From: Cyanobium sp. Morenito 9A2
GTDB taxonomy: Bacteria > Cyanobacteriota > Cyanobacteriia > PCC-6307 > Cyanobiaceae
Reading direction: 5' to 3'
Length of the DNA: 64,000 bases
NCBI RefSeq assembly: GCF_024345575.1
Contig: NZ_JAGQBJ010000007.1
Coordinates: 95,046 to 159,045, forward strand
Shown here: one piece after another, positions 15,771 to 26,711 of the stretch
How the letters are laid out: each line of letters begins with the position of its first letter
How positions within the stretch are numbered: the first letter of the stretch is position 1
Notes under the pieces: generated by a model
Databases searched by the model: none
The model's input: the letters and a program-made list of their open reading frames with translations, nothing else
What the model was told of the DNA's origin: nothing
Translations under genes and position numbers: made by a program

Positions 15771-17438
15771 GTGATCCAAGCCGCGAGCGAGCCAAGCCCC
15801 CAACTGCTGGTCTTCGCCGAGCCCCTCTGGGTCGAGGGGCTGCGCAGCCGCCTGGAACGCGAACGCCCCGGCGGCTACCGGCTGCTGGAGCGGCCCGAGC
15901 AACTGAAGGGTTGTCCGCAACTGGTGATCTGGCAGCTGGCGGCCCCGGTGGAGCCGGCGAATCTGCTGGCGGAGCTGCGGCGGCTGGAGGAGCGCTGGCA
16001 ACCGAGCCCGCGCCTGCTGTTGCTGCCCAGCCCCCTGAGCTGCCCCAGCGACTGGCTGCTGCAACTGCCGGTGCAGGGTCTGCTGCAGGACCCTGAACCC
16101 AGTGAATTGGTTGAAGCGATCACCACCCTGCTGGGGGGTGGTCGGGTGGTGGCCCTGCATCCATCCGCCAGCCGACCGGCCCCGGTGGCGGCGCCCCTGG
16201 GGCTGGGCCAATGGCTGCTGCAAAGCGGCCTGCAGCAGATCGAAATTGAACGGGTGCGCTGCGTTCTCGCCCTCGATCCACCCCCTGATTCGCTGCTGAT
16301 GCAGGTGTTGCTGGAGGGGCGGCTGCGGGAGCTGGCGGCGGCGCGGCAGCTGCTGCTCTGGATCTGGGGCCCGGTGGTGCTGGCCTGGGGAGATGGCCGT
16401 GGCGAGGGCGGCGGCCCAACCCAGCCAGGCCCTGCTGCCGCTCACACCATCCAGGACGTCCCGCCTGGGGGCACGACGATCACCCTGCGGGAGCGCACGG
16501 CGATCGGGGTGTGGCGGGCGATCCAGGAGCGGCTCAACAGCGCCGCTGAGGCCGGCCTGGCCAACCGCACCGGCCAGCTGCTGGCGCTCGAAGGGCTCAG
16601 CCCCGAGCGTCGCCGCGACCTGCTGGTGGGGCTGATCGAGCAATTCGATCAGCTGCTGGAGCGCCTGCGCCAGGGCGAGGCCGGCGACCCGGAGCTGCTG
16701 AGCCACTGGCATCAGTGGCAGCCGGAACTGCGCCGCAGCGCCCTGCGCCAGTTGGCCGGCTCCTACGTGCAGCTGCCGCGGCTGGGGGAGCTGCTGGCGG
16801 TGGCCGACACCCTCGAGGCCAGCAGCGAACTGGCCAGCGCCGATCCGGAACTGCCGGAGGCCCAACCGATGCTTGGCGCCCTGCTCAGGGCCCAGCCGCT
16901 GCTGGTGGGCGGCCGCCTGCTGGCCCCGGATGAACCCCAGGCGCTGCTGCAGCTGGAGATGCTGGTGAGCAACTGGCTGATCCGCAATGCCGAACTGATT
17001 TGTGCTGAAGTGCTGTCCTGCTGCGGCAGCTGGCCGGAGCTGCGCCGTTACCTGCTCACCACCGACCTGCTGGCCACCCGCAACCTGGAGCGCCTGCGCA
17101 ACCAGCTCAATGCCCAGCAACGCTGGGCCTCCTGGTTCCAGCGGCCGGTGCAGCTCTACGAAAGCCAGCGGCTGCTCTACCGGCTGGAGGCTGGGGCGAT
17201 CGCGCCGCTGCTGCTCACCGAACCACGGGATCAGGAGTTGCGCCAACTGGGCTGGTTGCAACAGGCCGTCACCCTGGCCCTGGAAACCCGCGATGCCGTG
17301 GCCCCCCAGTTGCAGGCCGTCATCCAGCGCCTGGGGAATCTGGTGGTAGTGGTGCTCACCCAGGTGATCGGAAGGGCCATCGGCCTGGTGGGGCGAGGCA
17401 TCCTCCAGGGCCTGGGCCGCAGCGTCGGCCGGGGCTGA
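15771..17438 (+). CDS. DUF3685-type cyanobacterial protein
   Basis: A 555-aa protein from GTG 15771, starting 59 bp after the Fur-family gene on the same strand. The N-terminal ~130 residues look like a receiver-like alpha/beta fold without a clear phosphorylation site (LLVFAEPLWVEGLRSRLERE). The long helical remainder has the C-terminal pattern FQRPVQLYESQRLLYRLEAG and a Gly-rich hydrophobic end. This matches my memory of DUF3685 proteins, which are found in cyanobacteria and plastids. Function unknown; no catalytic motif seen. Confidence 0.65.
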   Translation: MIQAASEPSPQLLVFAEPLWVEGLRSRLERERPGGYRLLERPEQLKGCPQLVIWQLAAPVEPANLLAELRRLEERWQPSPRLLLLPSPLSCPSDWLLQLPVQGLLQDPEPSELVEAITTLLGGGRVVALHPSASRPAPVAAPLGLGQWLLQSGLQQIEIERVRCVLALDPPPDSLLMQVLLEGRLRELAAARQLLLWIWGPVVLAWGDGRGEGGGPTQPGPAAAHTIQDVPPGGTTITLRERTAIGVWRAIQERLNSAAEAGLANRTGQLLALEGLSPERRRDLLVGLIEQFDQLLERLRQGEAGDPELLSHWHQWQPELRRSALRQLAGSYVQLPRLGELLAVADTLEASSELASADPELPEAQPMLGALLRAQPLLVGGRLLAPDEPQALLQLEMLVSNWLIRNAELICAEVLSCCGSWPELRRYLLTTDLLATRNLERLRNQLNAQQRWASWFQRPVQLYESQRLLYRLEAGAIAPLLLTEPRDQELRQLGWLQQAVTLALETRDAVAPQLQAVIQRLGNLVVVVLTQVIGRAIGLVGRGILQGLGRSVGRG

Positions 17439-17472
17439 AGCGCGGCAGCAACGAAAGGCTCGGGGGGTCACA

Positions 17473-18089
17473 ATGACGCCAGTCCTGCCACCCACACCGT
17501 TGTTGCGCCTGCTCGCCCCGATCCGCCCATCCCTGGACCGCCTGCTGGCCCTCGGGTCTGCCCTTGCCCTGCTGCTGGCGCTGGTGATCGGCCCCGGGGC
17601 TCCGGCCGCCTTCGCCGCCCGCGACACGGACAGCTTCGATGGCAACATCTTCGCGCTCTACGCCGGCAACGGCTCCCTGGTGCCGCCCCGGAGCACCCTG
17701 GAGCAATCCCTGGCGGAGCACCGACCGGTGGTGCTGGCCTTCTACCTCGATGACAGCAGCGTCAGCAAGACCTTCTCTCCGGTCCTCTCTGAGCTCCAGC
17801 GCACTTGGGGCAACAACGTCGAGCTGATCTACCTCACCACCGACAACCTCCAGAACCGTCCTGACACGGGCCCCAGCGATCCGGCCCACTACTGGAAGGG
17901 CACGATTCCCCAGGTGGTGGTGATCGATGCCAACGGGACGGTGGTGTTCGATGCGGCAGGCCAGGTGAACACCGACGCGATCGACGCCGCCCTGGCCAAG
18001 GCCACGGGCCGGCCGGCGGCCCAGGGCCCCAAGGGCACGGTGGAGCGCAGCTTCAACGAGTTCAACAGCGAAATCACTCCGGCGCGCTG

Positions 18090-18090
<1 letters not shown>
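17473..18090 (+). CDS. CXXC-less thioredoxin-like protein, probable thylakoid PSI accumulation factor
   Basis: A 205-aa protein with a long hydrophobic signal or anchor ([15 protein letters not shown]) followed by [27 protein letters not shown] thioredoxin fold follows in which the active site WCxxC is replaced by LDDSSVSK, while the cis-Pro strand ([18 protein letters not shown]) is kept. This matches the cyanobacterial thioredoxin-like protein without CXXC that is needed for photosystem I build-up (Slr1796 type). It is not a redox enzyme by sequence. Its stop overlaps the fumC start by 1 bp. Confidence 0.72.
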
Positions 18091-19466
<1,376 letters not shown>

Positions 19467-19699
19467 AGGCCTGGAGGCCAAAATGGAGCCTGGGCCCAGG
19501 CCCGACCGCGCCGCTCAGCGCAGGGACTCCATGGAGGCCGCCATCCGCAGGAAGCTGACGTCGTCGATGGGGCGGCAGTCGCTGGGTTGATGGCTCTCCT
19601 TCCAAAGGGGTCCAGGAGTGGCCAGGCATTCCCCAGGCAGGGGACGGCCTAGGCAGCCTCTGGAGGCACTGCCGGGGTCTGAAGCCCAGCGCTGGGCGA

Positions 19700-20521
19700 T
19701 CAACGTCCGCCAGCGACGCCGGCCATGACCCGGGCCATCACACGCACGCGCAGCCGCCGGGGCAGCAGCGCCTGGGAGGCGGCCAGCAACCGCGCCAGGC
19801 CGCCAGGATGAACGGTGATGCGGCGTCCCAGTGCCGCGAGCGTGGCGGCGGCCACCACTTCAGGGCTCTCGGCCGTGTCGAGACGCATGGCGGCGCGGGC
19901 CGCAAAGCCCGTGTGCACAGGGCCGGGGGCGGAGGCCAGCACATCGACACCCTGGGGGGCGAGCTCGATCGCGAGCCCTTCGGCGAGCGTCTGCACGTAG
20001 GCCTTGGTGGCGGCGTAATTGGCCGCCAAGGGAGTGCCCTGAAAAGCCAGCTGGGAGCTGAGCAGCACCAGCCCCCCGCGGCCGCGCCGCGCCAGACGGC
20101 TGCCGAAGCCATGGGCCAGGGCAGCCACCGCCCGGCAGTTGACATCGATCATCTCCAGCTCGCTGGCGAGTTCCGCCCTGAGAAAAGGCCCGGAGCTACC
20201 GAAGCCGGCGGCGGCCACCAGCAGGCCCACATCGCGTTCAGCGGTGGCGTCCAGCAGCAGGCCCGGAGCCCTGGGATCAGCGAGATCAAGGGCCACAACG
20301 CGAGCTTCGATGGCGTGGAGGGAGCTGAGCTCCTCGGCCAGGGCCGCCAGCACGCTCTGGCGCCGGGCCACCAGCACCAGATCCAGGCCCGCCTGGGCGA
20401 GCTGGCGGGCGAAGGCTTGGCCAAGGCCATCGGAGGCGCCGGTCACCACGGCCCAGGGGCCATAGCGCTCCAGCGGCCGCGGGTGAGCGGGATGGAATGG
20501 GACAGGCACGGCGGCGGTCAC
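19700..20521 (-). CDS. Short-chain dehydrogenase/reductase
   Basis: A 273-aa classical SDR from GTG 20521 (alternatives exist: the frame is open to 20656 and another GTG lies slightly downstream). It has the NADP-binding VTGASDGLGQAFAR, the NAG-equivalent AAAGFGSSG, catalytic Ser in LLSSQLAF, and YAATKAYVQTLAEGL with the Tyr and Lys. The substrate is unknown. 233 bp separate it from the convergent fumC. Confidence 0.8.
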   Translation of the reverse strand: MTAAVPVPFHPAHPRPLERYGPWAVVTGASDGLGQAFARQLAQAGLDLVLVARRQSVLAALAEELSSLHAIEARVVALDLADPRAPGLLLDATAERDVGLLVAAAGFGSSGPFLRAELASELEMIDVNCRAVAALAHGFGSRLARRGRGGLVLLSSQLAFQGTPLAANYAATKAYVQTLAEGLAIELAPQGVDVLASAPGPVHTGFAARAAMRLDTAESPEVVAAATLAALGRRITVHPGGLARLLAASQALLPRRLRVRVMARVMAGVAGGR

Positions 20522-20771
20522 AACAGCGGAGGAGGCGGTGGGATCAGACCGGACGGCGCCGTCGCCAACTCTCCAGCCATGGGCATCAGTCTGATCAGAC
20601 CCACCCGCCAGCCGCTTGCCCCCCCGACTGCAGCGTGGCGCGAACCCCGGCAACAACGCACGATCCAGGAGCCCCGGGGGTGTCGAAACGCTGGCCTGGC
20701 CCTGGCCGGGGGGGCGCTCGGGAGGACCGGAACGGATCGGTCCAGCGACTGAAACCGCGATGCAACCTTGT

Positions 20772-21545
20772 TCAGAGGGGCGGATGGCCCTGCGGGCGCA
20801 ACAGAGTGGGTCGCAACGGATCCGGCGGCGGCGGGGCAGCGATCTCCTCCACGCTCACGAGACCACCCACCCAGAAGGCCTCCCCCTGGCGTTCGAGCAG
20901 GAACAACAGCAGCAGGGCACACAGTCGCTGCAACAGACGGGCCCGATCGACCACGGCCACCTGCAGGGTCTCGAGGGTGGTCAAGGCACTGGGGGACTGA
21001 ACCGGGGCGGCGACGGCGGCGAGAGCCCACACGTCGGCAAAGACGAACAGGTGCTGGGGACTCGCCTCAGCCAGGTAGAGATCCAGTTCGAGCTCCCGTC
21101 CCCTGGGCCCAGCCAGCAGGTCTTTGGCCTTCCAGCGCAGGGGGAGATCCCGGCCCAGCGCGCCCAGACGATCCCCCGGAGCGAAGCCGCGTCTAAGGCC
21201 CTTGAGGAGCTTCCGCGCGGGGCCGCCGGTCTGGCTCAGGAACCGCCGGCGCAGCTTCGGGCGCGAGCGCAGCAATCGATCGAGCCGCTTCCAGCCCCGC
21301 TCCAGCGTTCGTGCCAAGACCCGCACGGCCCGGAGCCGACGCACAAGCTGCCCAGCACGGACAAGGTCCATGGGGGACTCGTTGACGCTCGCGCTGGGGG
21401 ACTCCGGATCAAGGCCGGATCCGATCGCCTCAAGACCCAGGCGCAGGTCGTTGTGCAGACGGGCGAGGTCCAGTAGCAACTGGCGCTCCCATGCCTTCAG
21501 CTTCCACAGGGCCTTGCTGTTGATCCGGGCACGCTGGAGGGTCAT
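20772..21545 (-). CDS. Hypothetical protein, 257 aa
   Basis: Translated from the ATG at 21545 (the frame continues to 21617). The N-terminal half is rich in Arg, Lys and Leu and likely helical (RRLRAVRVLARTLERGWKRL). The second half has hydrophobic strands and helices (ASPQHLFVFADVWALAAVAA and RLCALLLLFLLERQGEAFWV), followed by a Pro-rich end. The amino-acid make-up is protein-like and there is no competing frame. I do not recognise the family. It lies next to decayed mobile DNA, so it may be strain-specific. Confidence 0.5.
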   Translation of the reverse strand: MTLQRARINSKALWKLKAWERQLLLDLARLHNDLRLGLEAIGSGLDPESPSASVNESPMDLVRAGQLVRRLRAVRVLARTLERGWKRLDRLLRSRPKLRRRFLSQTGGPARKLLKGLRRGFAPGDRLGALGRDLPLRWKAKDLLAGPRGRELELDLYLAEASPQHLFVFADVWALAAVAAPVQSPSALTTLETLQVAVVDRARLLQRLCALLLLFLLERQGEAFWVGGLVSVEEIAAPPPPDPLRPTLLRPQGHPPL

Positions 21546-21740
21546 CGGATGGGGCGCAGGCAGAGCGCCACGGGTGGCTCGCCCTTCAAGCGTGCGGCAA
21601 GGGTCAAGCAGTGCCAAGGCGGATCAACCAAGACCCGTCAGCGAGAAACATGGGCACTCTCCGGTCCTGAGAACAAGTCGGTAGGGGTCACGCCATGACC
21701 ACCAGGGCGACCCTCTCTGACCAAGCCCTCCAGGACGGGG

Positions 21741-21975
21741 CGCCGGTTCACGGCTCAGCGGAAGGCGGAAGCTGTTGAGCTCTACCAGCAGGAGGTCCTT
21801 GTCTGCACTGCCGTGGCCCAACGTCGGGGGCTTCCCTCCTGCAGCCTGACCCGCTGGATGCAGCAGGCCAGGCCGATCAAGGCACCTTGAGGCTCCTCGC
21901 CAGCGAGGAGGGCGCTGAGCTCAACCGGCTCCGCAAGGAGAAGTTGGAGCTCACTGGGGAGAAGGATTGGGCGGG
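21741..21975 (+). pseudogene. IS3-family orfA transposase remnant, frameshifted
   Basis: In one frame from 21741 it reads RRFTAQRKAEAVELYQQEV, then VAQRRGLPSCSLTRWMQQAR, the helix-turn-helix start of an IS3-type OrfA. That frame stops at 21888. The continuation lies in another frame (LASEEGAELNRLRKEKLEL), matching the OrfA leucine-zipper region SEERAELxRLRxEN. There is no orfB and no terminal repeat that I can see. It is a dead fragment marking an old insertion. Confidence 0.7.
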
Positions 21976-22399
21976 CGGCCGCAGCGCTACTCCGTCGCCA
22001 TGGGGTGCCGATCGCGACGCCCTCCCCGGGCCAGGCACCGGATCTGCCATCCCAGCTAGCACCCAAAGACCACCACACCCCCAGGCGGGAGGTTACCGCG
22101 CTCAATCCACCAGCCCGTCTCCTTGGTCCAGAGCGCGGCGCCGGGACTGGCGCTGGTGCCCCTGGCGGCGGTGATCGCCAAAGGCTGGCCTGCCGGGTGG
22201 ACCCCAGGGAGCTGCAGAGGCCGCACCCTTCGGACCGCAGGCCTCACCTGACGCCGTCCCGGCTGACGGCGTGGGCGCCAGTGTCGCGCGAAGCCGAGCT
22301 CAGCCGGGGCGATGGACAGCACGGCGGCAGCGGTCATGGTGACGGCAGTGGCCAGGCATGGTCGGGATGGCACCCAAGCGGGTCAACTCCCCAGGTCCC
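21976..22399. other. No recognisable gene; possible decayed coding DNA
   Basis: Between the IS3 remnant and polA nothing convincing is seen. A minus-strand frame (about 22373-22056) begins like a signal peptide (TMTAAAVLSIAPAELGFA) and ends WTKETGWWIERGNLPPGG, but the middle is Arg/Pro-rich and unlike a folded protein. It may be a frameshifted secreted protein. It holds the hairpin at 22251-22272. Confidence 0.3.
22251..22272. repeat. Perfect 8-bp inverted repeat
   Basis: ACGCCGTC and GACGGCGT are separated by CCGGCT. The repeat is in the gene-poor stretch upstream of the polA 3' end. It is not followed by a T-run on either strand, so it is not a classical terminator. Confidence 0.4.
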
Positions 22400-25390
22400 T
22401 CACTTCGCCTCCATCCAGTTCGGCCCCACGCCCGTCTCCACTGCCAACGGCACGCTGAGCTTCACGGCGTTCTCCATCACCGTGCGGGTGAGATCCCTCA
22501 CCACATCGAGTGCCTCGGGGGCGGTCTCCAGCACCAGTTCATCGTGCACCTGCAGCAGCAGCCGCGCCGGCAGCTGCCTGGCAATCAGCTCGTGGTGCAG
22601 CTGCACCATCGCCAGCTTGATGATGTCGGCCGACGAGCCCTGGATCGGGGCGTTGGCCGCCGCGCGCAGTTGCTGGGCCTCCAGGCCGCCCCGGCGCGCC
22701 ACCTCCAGCTCGATTTCCAGGGGGTCCTTACCCTTGAGCCGCCCGAGGCCGTTGGGATCGAACTCAAACGGGCGCCGGCGCCCCAGGATCGTCTCCACGT
22801 AGCCGCGGCTGAGGGCGAGGCGTTCCTGCAGCTCCAGGAAGGCGAACACCTTCGGGTAGCGCTGCTTGTACTTGCTCAGGAACTCCTTGGCCTGGGCCTG
22901 GCTGAGGGCCGTTTCCCGCGCCAGCCGCTGGGCGCCCATGCCGTAGATCACCCCGAAGTTGATCGTCTTGCCCAGGCGCCGCTCATCGGCACTCACCTCG
23001 GTTTTGTCGAGCAGCAGCCGGGCGGTGAGCGCGTGCACATCGTCGCCGCTGCGGTAGGCCTCCACCAGCACCTCCTCGCCCGAGAGGTGGGTGAGGATGC
23101 GCAGCTCGATCTGGCTGTAGTCAGCGCTGATCAGGCTCCAGCCTTCCTCGGGCAGGAAGGCCTTGCGGATCCGCCGGGAGTAGGCGGTGCGGATGGGGAT
23201 GTTCTGCAGGTTGGGGTTGCTGCTGCTCAGGCGCCCTGTCGCCGTTACGGCCTGGTTGAAGTCGGTGTGCACCCGCCCGGTTTCGGGCTCCACCAGCAGC
23301 GGCAGCGCATCGACGTAGGTGCTCTTGAGCTTGCTGAGGATGCGGTGCTCCAGCAGCTTGGCCACCACCGGATGGTCGGCTTCGAGCTTCTCGAGTACGG
23401 CCGCATCGGTGCTCCAGCCGGTTTTCGTTTTCCTTGATTTCTTGCGGTCGAGCCCCAGGGTCTCGAACAGCAGCTCCCCCAGCTGTTTGGGGGAGGCGAG
23501 GTTGAAGGCCACCCCCGCCAGCTCCTGGGCTTCGTTCACCAGCTTCTCGAGTTGGTCGCCGAGTTCCACGCTCAGCTCCGCCAGGTAGGCGGTGTCGATG
23601 CGGATGCCCGTGGCCTCCATCAACGCCAGCACGGGCTCCAGGGGCAGCTCCACCTCCGCCAGCAGCGCCGGCAACGCCGGCCCCAGGGCCGCCAGCTCCG
23701 CCGCCAGCACCAGCGCGAGCCGGCGGGTGAGGTGCACGTCCATGCCGCAGTAGAGCGCCGCCGCCTCGATCGGCACCGAGGCGAAGGTTTCTCCTTTCCC
23801 CACCAGTTCGCTGAAGGCGGTGGGTACAAAGCCGAACTCCCGCTCGGCCATCGCTTCGAGGCCGTGCTTGGCGTTGGCATCGCGCAGGTAATCGGCCAGC
23901 AGCGTGTCCATCACCACCCCGGCCAGGGGCAGGCCGTGGCGCAGCAGCACCAGCCGGTCGTACTTGGCGTTCTGCAGCGCCTTGGGGTGCTCGGCGCTCG
24001 CCAGCCAGGGGGCCAGGGCCCCCAGCACCGCCTCCAGGGGCAGCTGGGCCGGCGCCGCAGGCGGGGCGCTGAGCAGATCGGCGGCCATCGGTGGGTGGTG
24101 GCCGATCGGGATGTAGGCGAGCGCATCGAGCGCATCGCCCCAGCACACCCCCACCCCCACCAGTTCGGCCTGGAAGGGATTGAGGGCCGTGGTTTCGGTG
24201 TCGAGGGCCACGGGCGCGGTGGGATCGCTGGCCGTCAGCAGCTGCGCCACCAGGGCCTCCATTTGCTCGGGCGTCGAGATGATCTGCGGTTGCAGGGCCG
24301 GTAAAGCCCCAGCGGGGGGTCCAAGGTTGGAGGCGGCCTCGGGCGCCTCTGGTGCCAGCGCCTCTGGTGCGGGCGCCGCGGGCGCCGCCAGGGCCGCCGC
24401 AGGATCGGTGTGGGGCAGGTGATCGGCCGAGAAGGCGCGCTCGAACGCCCCCAGCTGCCGCACCAGGCTGTGCAGCTCCAACTCCGTGAGCCGCCGGGCC
24501 AGGGCGCCGCCATCCACCTCCGCCAGCTCCAGCCGGGGCTCCTCGGGCAAGGGGATGTCGATCAGGATCTCGGCCAGGTGGCGCGAGAGGTAGGCGTTGG
24601 CCTTGTCGGCGCTGAGCTTGGCCTTGAGCGCCCCCTTGAGCGCCCCCTGGCTGGCCTTTTCATCGCTGAGCGCTTCGAGGGCGGCGTAGACGCCATCGAG
24701 GCTGCCGTTCTCCTTGAGCAATGTGATCGCGGTCTTGGGGCCTACCCCCTTCACGCCGGGGATGTTGTCGCTGCTGTCGCCCGTGAGCGCCTTGAGGTCC
24801 ACCACCCCTTCAGGGGTGACCCCCAGCTTGGCGATCACCCCTTCGCGATCGATCACCACCGGGCCGGCGGTCTTGGCGTAGGGGCCGCCGCCGCCCATGT
24901 AGAGCACGGCGATGTCCCTTTCGTCGTCGACGAGTTGGAACAGGTCGCGGTCCCCCGAAAGGATGCGCACCCGCCAGCCGTCATTCGCCGCCCGATTCGC
25001 CAGGGTGCCGAGCACGTCGTCGGCCTCGTAGCCGGGGGCCAGGCACAAGGAAAGGTTGAGTGGGCCCGCCAGGATCTCGCGCAGGTTGTCCAGGTCGGCG
25101 AAAAAATGCTCCGGGGCCACATCGCGGTGGGCCTTGTAGTTGACATCCGCCAGGTGGCGGAAGGTGGGTTCAGCCGTGTCGAAGGCGATCACCACCCCCT
25201 GGGGGGTCAGCCCCTTGACGTTCTCCAGCAGCGCCTTGAGGAAGCCGTAGGTGACGCTGGTGGGCACGCCATCGGCGGTGGCCAGCCCCCCATCGCCCCC
25301 CTTGGCAAACGCGTAGAAACTGCGGAAGGCCAGGGAATGGCCGTCCACCAGCAGCAGCATGGGTGCCTCGGGCTTTTGCTTCGCCGCCAT
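22400..25390 (-). CDS. polA: DNA polymerase I with 5'-3' and 3'-5' exonuclease domains
   Basis: A 996-aa protein from the ATG at 25390; ATGs at 25405 and 25360 are also possible. The N-terminal flap nuclease domain has LLLVDGHSLAFRSFYAF and GDRDLFQLV. The central 3'-5' exonuclease domain keeps all motifs (LDTETTALNPF, NAKYDRLVLL, LYCGMDVHL), so proofreading should be active. Polymerase motifs A (DYSQIELRILTHLSGE), B (RRLGKTINFGVIYGMG) and C (QVHDELVLE) are intact. A Pro/Ala-rich linker of about 45 residues joins the nuclease domains. It replaces RNA primers and fills repair gaps. It is divergent from the TTC38-like gene with almost no gap. Confidence 0.95.
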   Translation of the reverse strand: MAAKQKPEAPMLLLVDGHSLAFRSFYAFAKGGDGGLATADGVPTSVTYGFLKALLENVKGLTPQGVVIAFDTAEPTFRHLADVNYKAHRDVAPEHFFADLDNLREILAGPLNLSLCLAPGYEADDVLGTLANRAANDGWRVRILSGDRDLFQLVDDERDIAVLYMGGGGPYAKTAGPVVIDREGVIAKLGVTPEGVVDLKALTGDSSDNIPGVKGVGPKTAITLLKENGSLDGVYAALEALSDEKASQGALKGALKAKLSADKANAYLSRHLAEILIDIPLPEEPRLELAEVDGGALARRLTELELHSLVRQLGAFERAFSADHLPHTDPAAALAAPAAPAPEALAPEAPEAASNLGPPAGALPALQPQIISTPEQMEALVAQLLTASDPTAPVALDTETTALNPFQAELVGVGVCWGDALDALAYIPIGHHPPMAADLLSAPPAAPAQLPLEAVLGALAPWLASAEHPKALQNAKYDRLVLLRHGLPLAGVVMDTLLADYLRDANAKHGLEAMAEREFGFVPTAFSELVGKGETFASVPIEAAALYCGMDVHLTRRLALVLAAELAALGPALPALLAEVELPLEPVLALMEATGIRIDTAYLAELSVELGDQLEKLVNEAQELAGVAFNLASPKQLGELLFETLGLDRKKSRKTKTGWSTDAAVLEKLEADHPVVAKLLEHRILSKLKSTYVDALPLLVEPETGRVHTDFNQAVTATGRLSSSNPNLQNIPIRTAYSRRIRKAFLPEEGWSLISADYSQIELRILTHLSGEEVLVEAYRSGDDVHALTARLLLDKTEVSADERRLGKTINFGVIYGMGAQRLARETALSQAQAKEFLSKYKQRYPKVFAFLELQERLALSRGYVETILGRRRPFEFDPNGLGRLKGKDPLEIELEVARRGGLEAQQLRAAANAPIQGSSADIIKLAMVQLHHELIARQLPARLLLQVHDELVLETAPEALDVVRDLTRTVMENAVKLSVPLAVETGVGPNWMEAK

Positions 25391-25403
25391 CCCCTCTCGC
25401 GCC

Positions 25404-26711
25404 ATGTCCGAACCGTCGCCACAGCCTGCCACCACCCACCCGGCCGAGGGCTCAGCCCCCGCCGGTTCCCCAGAGCAGGACGGCTTGCCGGCGGATTTTC
25501 TGCGCGGTGCCTCCGCTGCCGCCCAGTCGGCCGCGCGCCAGTTCAGCGCTGAGCTGCTGTGTTTCGGCCCTGGCGTGGAGGTGATCCTGGCGGCGGTGGC
25601 GGCCGAACCGGACGAGCCACGCCTCCAGCTGTTGGCGGCCATCCTGCAGCTCTATGCCCTGGATCCCGCCGGCCAGCGCCAGGCGAGCGTGCACCTGGCA
25701 GCGGCCAAGGCCGCCAGTGGCTGCCTCGACCGCTTCGGTCGCGAGCTGCTGGAGGCGCTCAGCCCCTGGCAGGCAGGGGAGTACGGCCTCGCCCTGCTGC
25801 GCCTGGAGCTGCTGTGCGTGAGCCACCGGGAGGCGCTGCTGCCACTGAAGTTGATCGAATGGCTGTGCTTCTGCCGCGGCCAGGAGCTGCACGGCCCGCG
25901 CCTGCTGGAGCGCTCCCAGCAGCTGGCCCAGGTGTTTCCCGACCACCCGGACCGGCTGGCGATCGGTTCCTTCGCCCTGGAGCTCTGTGGCTGCCTCGAG
26001 GAGGCGCGGGCCTTGGCGGAGGCCGCCATCGCCGCGCGCCCCGATAACGCCTGGGCCGACCACACCTTGTCCCACTGGGCCCTGCGCAGCGGCCGGCTGG
26101 AGGAGGGGCTGTGTCAGCAGCAGGGGCGCTGCCACACCTGGGTGCGCACCAGCGCCGGCCTGCGCGTCCACAACCTCTGGCACCTGGCCTTGCTGCACCT
26201 CGCCCTGGGGGATGGACTGGCGGCCGAGGCGGTGCTCGATGAGCTGTTGGCAGGGGCGCTCCCCGAGCACGGCCTGCTGCCCACCGGCGAGCTGATCGAC
26301 CTGATCGCCCTGGGCTGGCGACTGGAGCTGGTCGGCCGCCGCCAGGAAAACCTCTGGGAACGCCTGCGCCCCCATCTTGGGGAGCGATCGTCGGAGCCGC
26401 TGCTGCCGTTTCTGGCGGTGCATTACGCCTGGCTGCTGGGTCGCTCAGGCGACCAACCGGCCCTGGCGAAGCTGCTGGCCGGCGGCGAGCGCCTGGCCGG
26501 CGCTCCGGGCCTGGAGACGTCCTGGAGCTGGGCCAGCGGTGGATTGGAGCTGGTGCGTGGGGTGGGGGCGGCGGCGGCCGGGCGGCGGGGCGAGGCCTGC
26601 GCCGTCCTGGTGCCCCAGGGCGGGCGGCTGCGCTTCGGGGGGGGCAGCGATGCCCAGGTGCAGGTGCTCAGCCAAACCCTCGATTGGTTGGAGCGCCAGG
26701 GCTGTGCCTGA
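25404..26711 (+). CDS. TTC38-like tetratricopeptide repeat protein
   Basis: A 435-aa helical-repeat protein. The stretches WADHTLSHWALRSGRLEEG and LRVHNLWHLALLHLALGDG correspond to the hallmark HxxxH-type repeats of the TTC38 family (human TTC38 and bacterial relatives). No enzyme motif is evident. The start at 25404 overlaps the divergent polA N-terminal region, so both promoters must lie inside the neighbouring gene or within a few bases. The DUF1643 gene starts inside its 3' end. Confidence 0.7.
   Translation: MSEPSPQPATTHPAEGSAPAGSPEQDGLPADFLRGASAAAQSAARQFSAELLCFGPGVEVILAAVAAEPDEPRLQLLAAILQLYALDPAGQRQASVHLAAAKAASGCLDRFGRELLEALSPWQAGEYGLALLRLELLCVSHREALLPLKLIEWLCFCRGQELHGPRLLERSQQLAQVFPDHPDRLAIGSFALELCGCLEEARALAEAAIAARPDNAWADHTLSHWALRSGRLEEGLCQQQGRCHTWVRTSAGLRVHNLWHLALLHLALGDGLAAEAVLDELLAGALPEHGLLPTGELIDLIALGWRLELVGRRQENLWERLRPHLGERSSEPLLPFLAVHYAWLLGRSGDQPALAKLLAGGERLAGAPGLETSWSWASGGLELVRGVGAAAAGRRGEACAVLVPQGGRLRFGGGSDAQVQVLSQTLDWLERQGCA

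Noticed and set aside
15708..17648. Minus-strand frame of 646 codons opposite the DUF3685-like gene
   Set aside because: Gln/His/Pro-rich composition and no domain; the plus-strand frame has the protein-like sequence and gene spacing.
19515..19703. 62-codon minus-strand frame downstream of fumC
   Set aside because: The last residues (DDVSFLRMAASMESLR) look protein-like, but it starts inside the SDR stop region on a TTG, has no binding site and no recognisable family.
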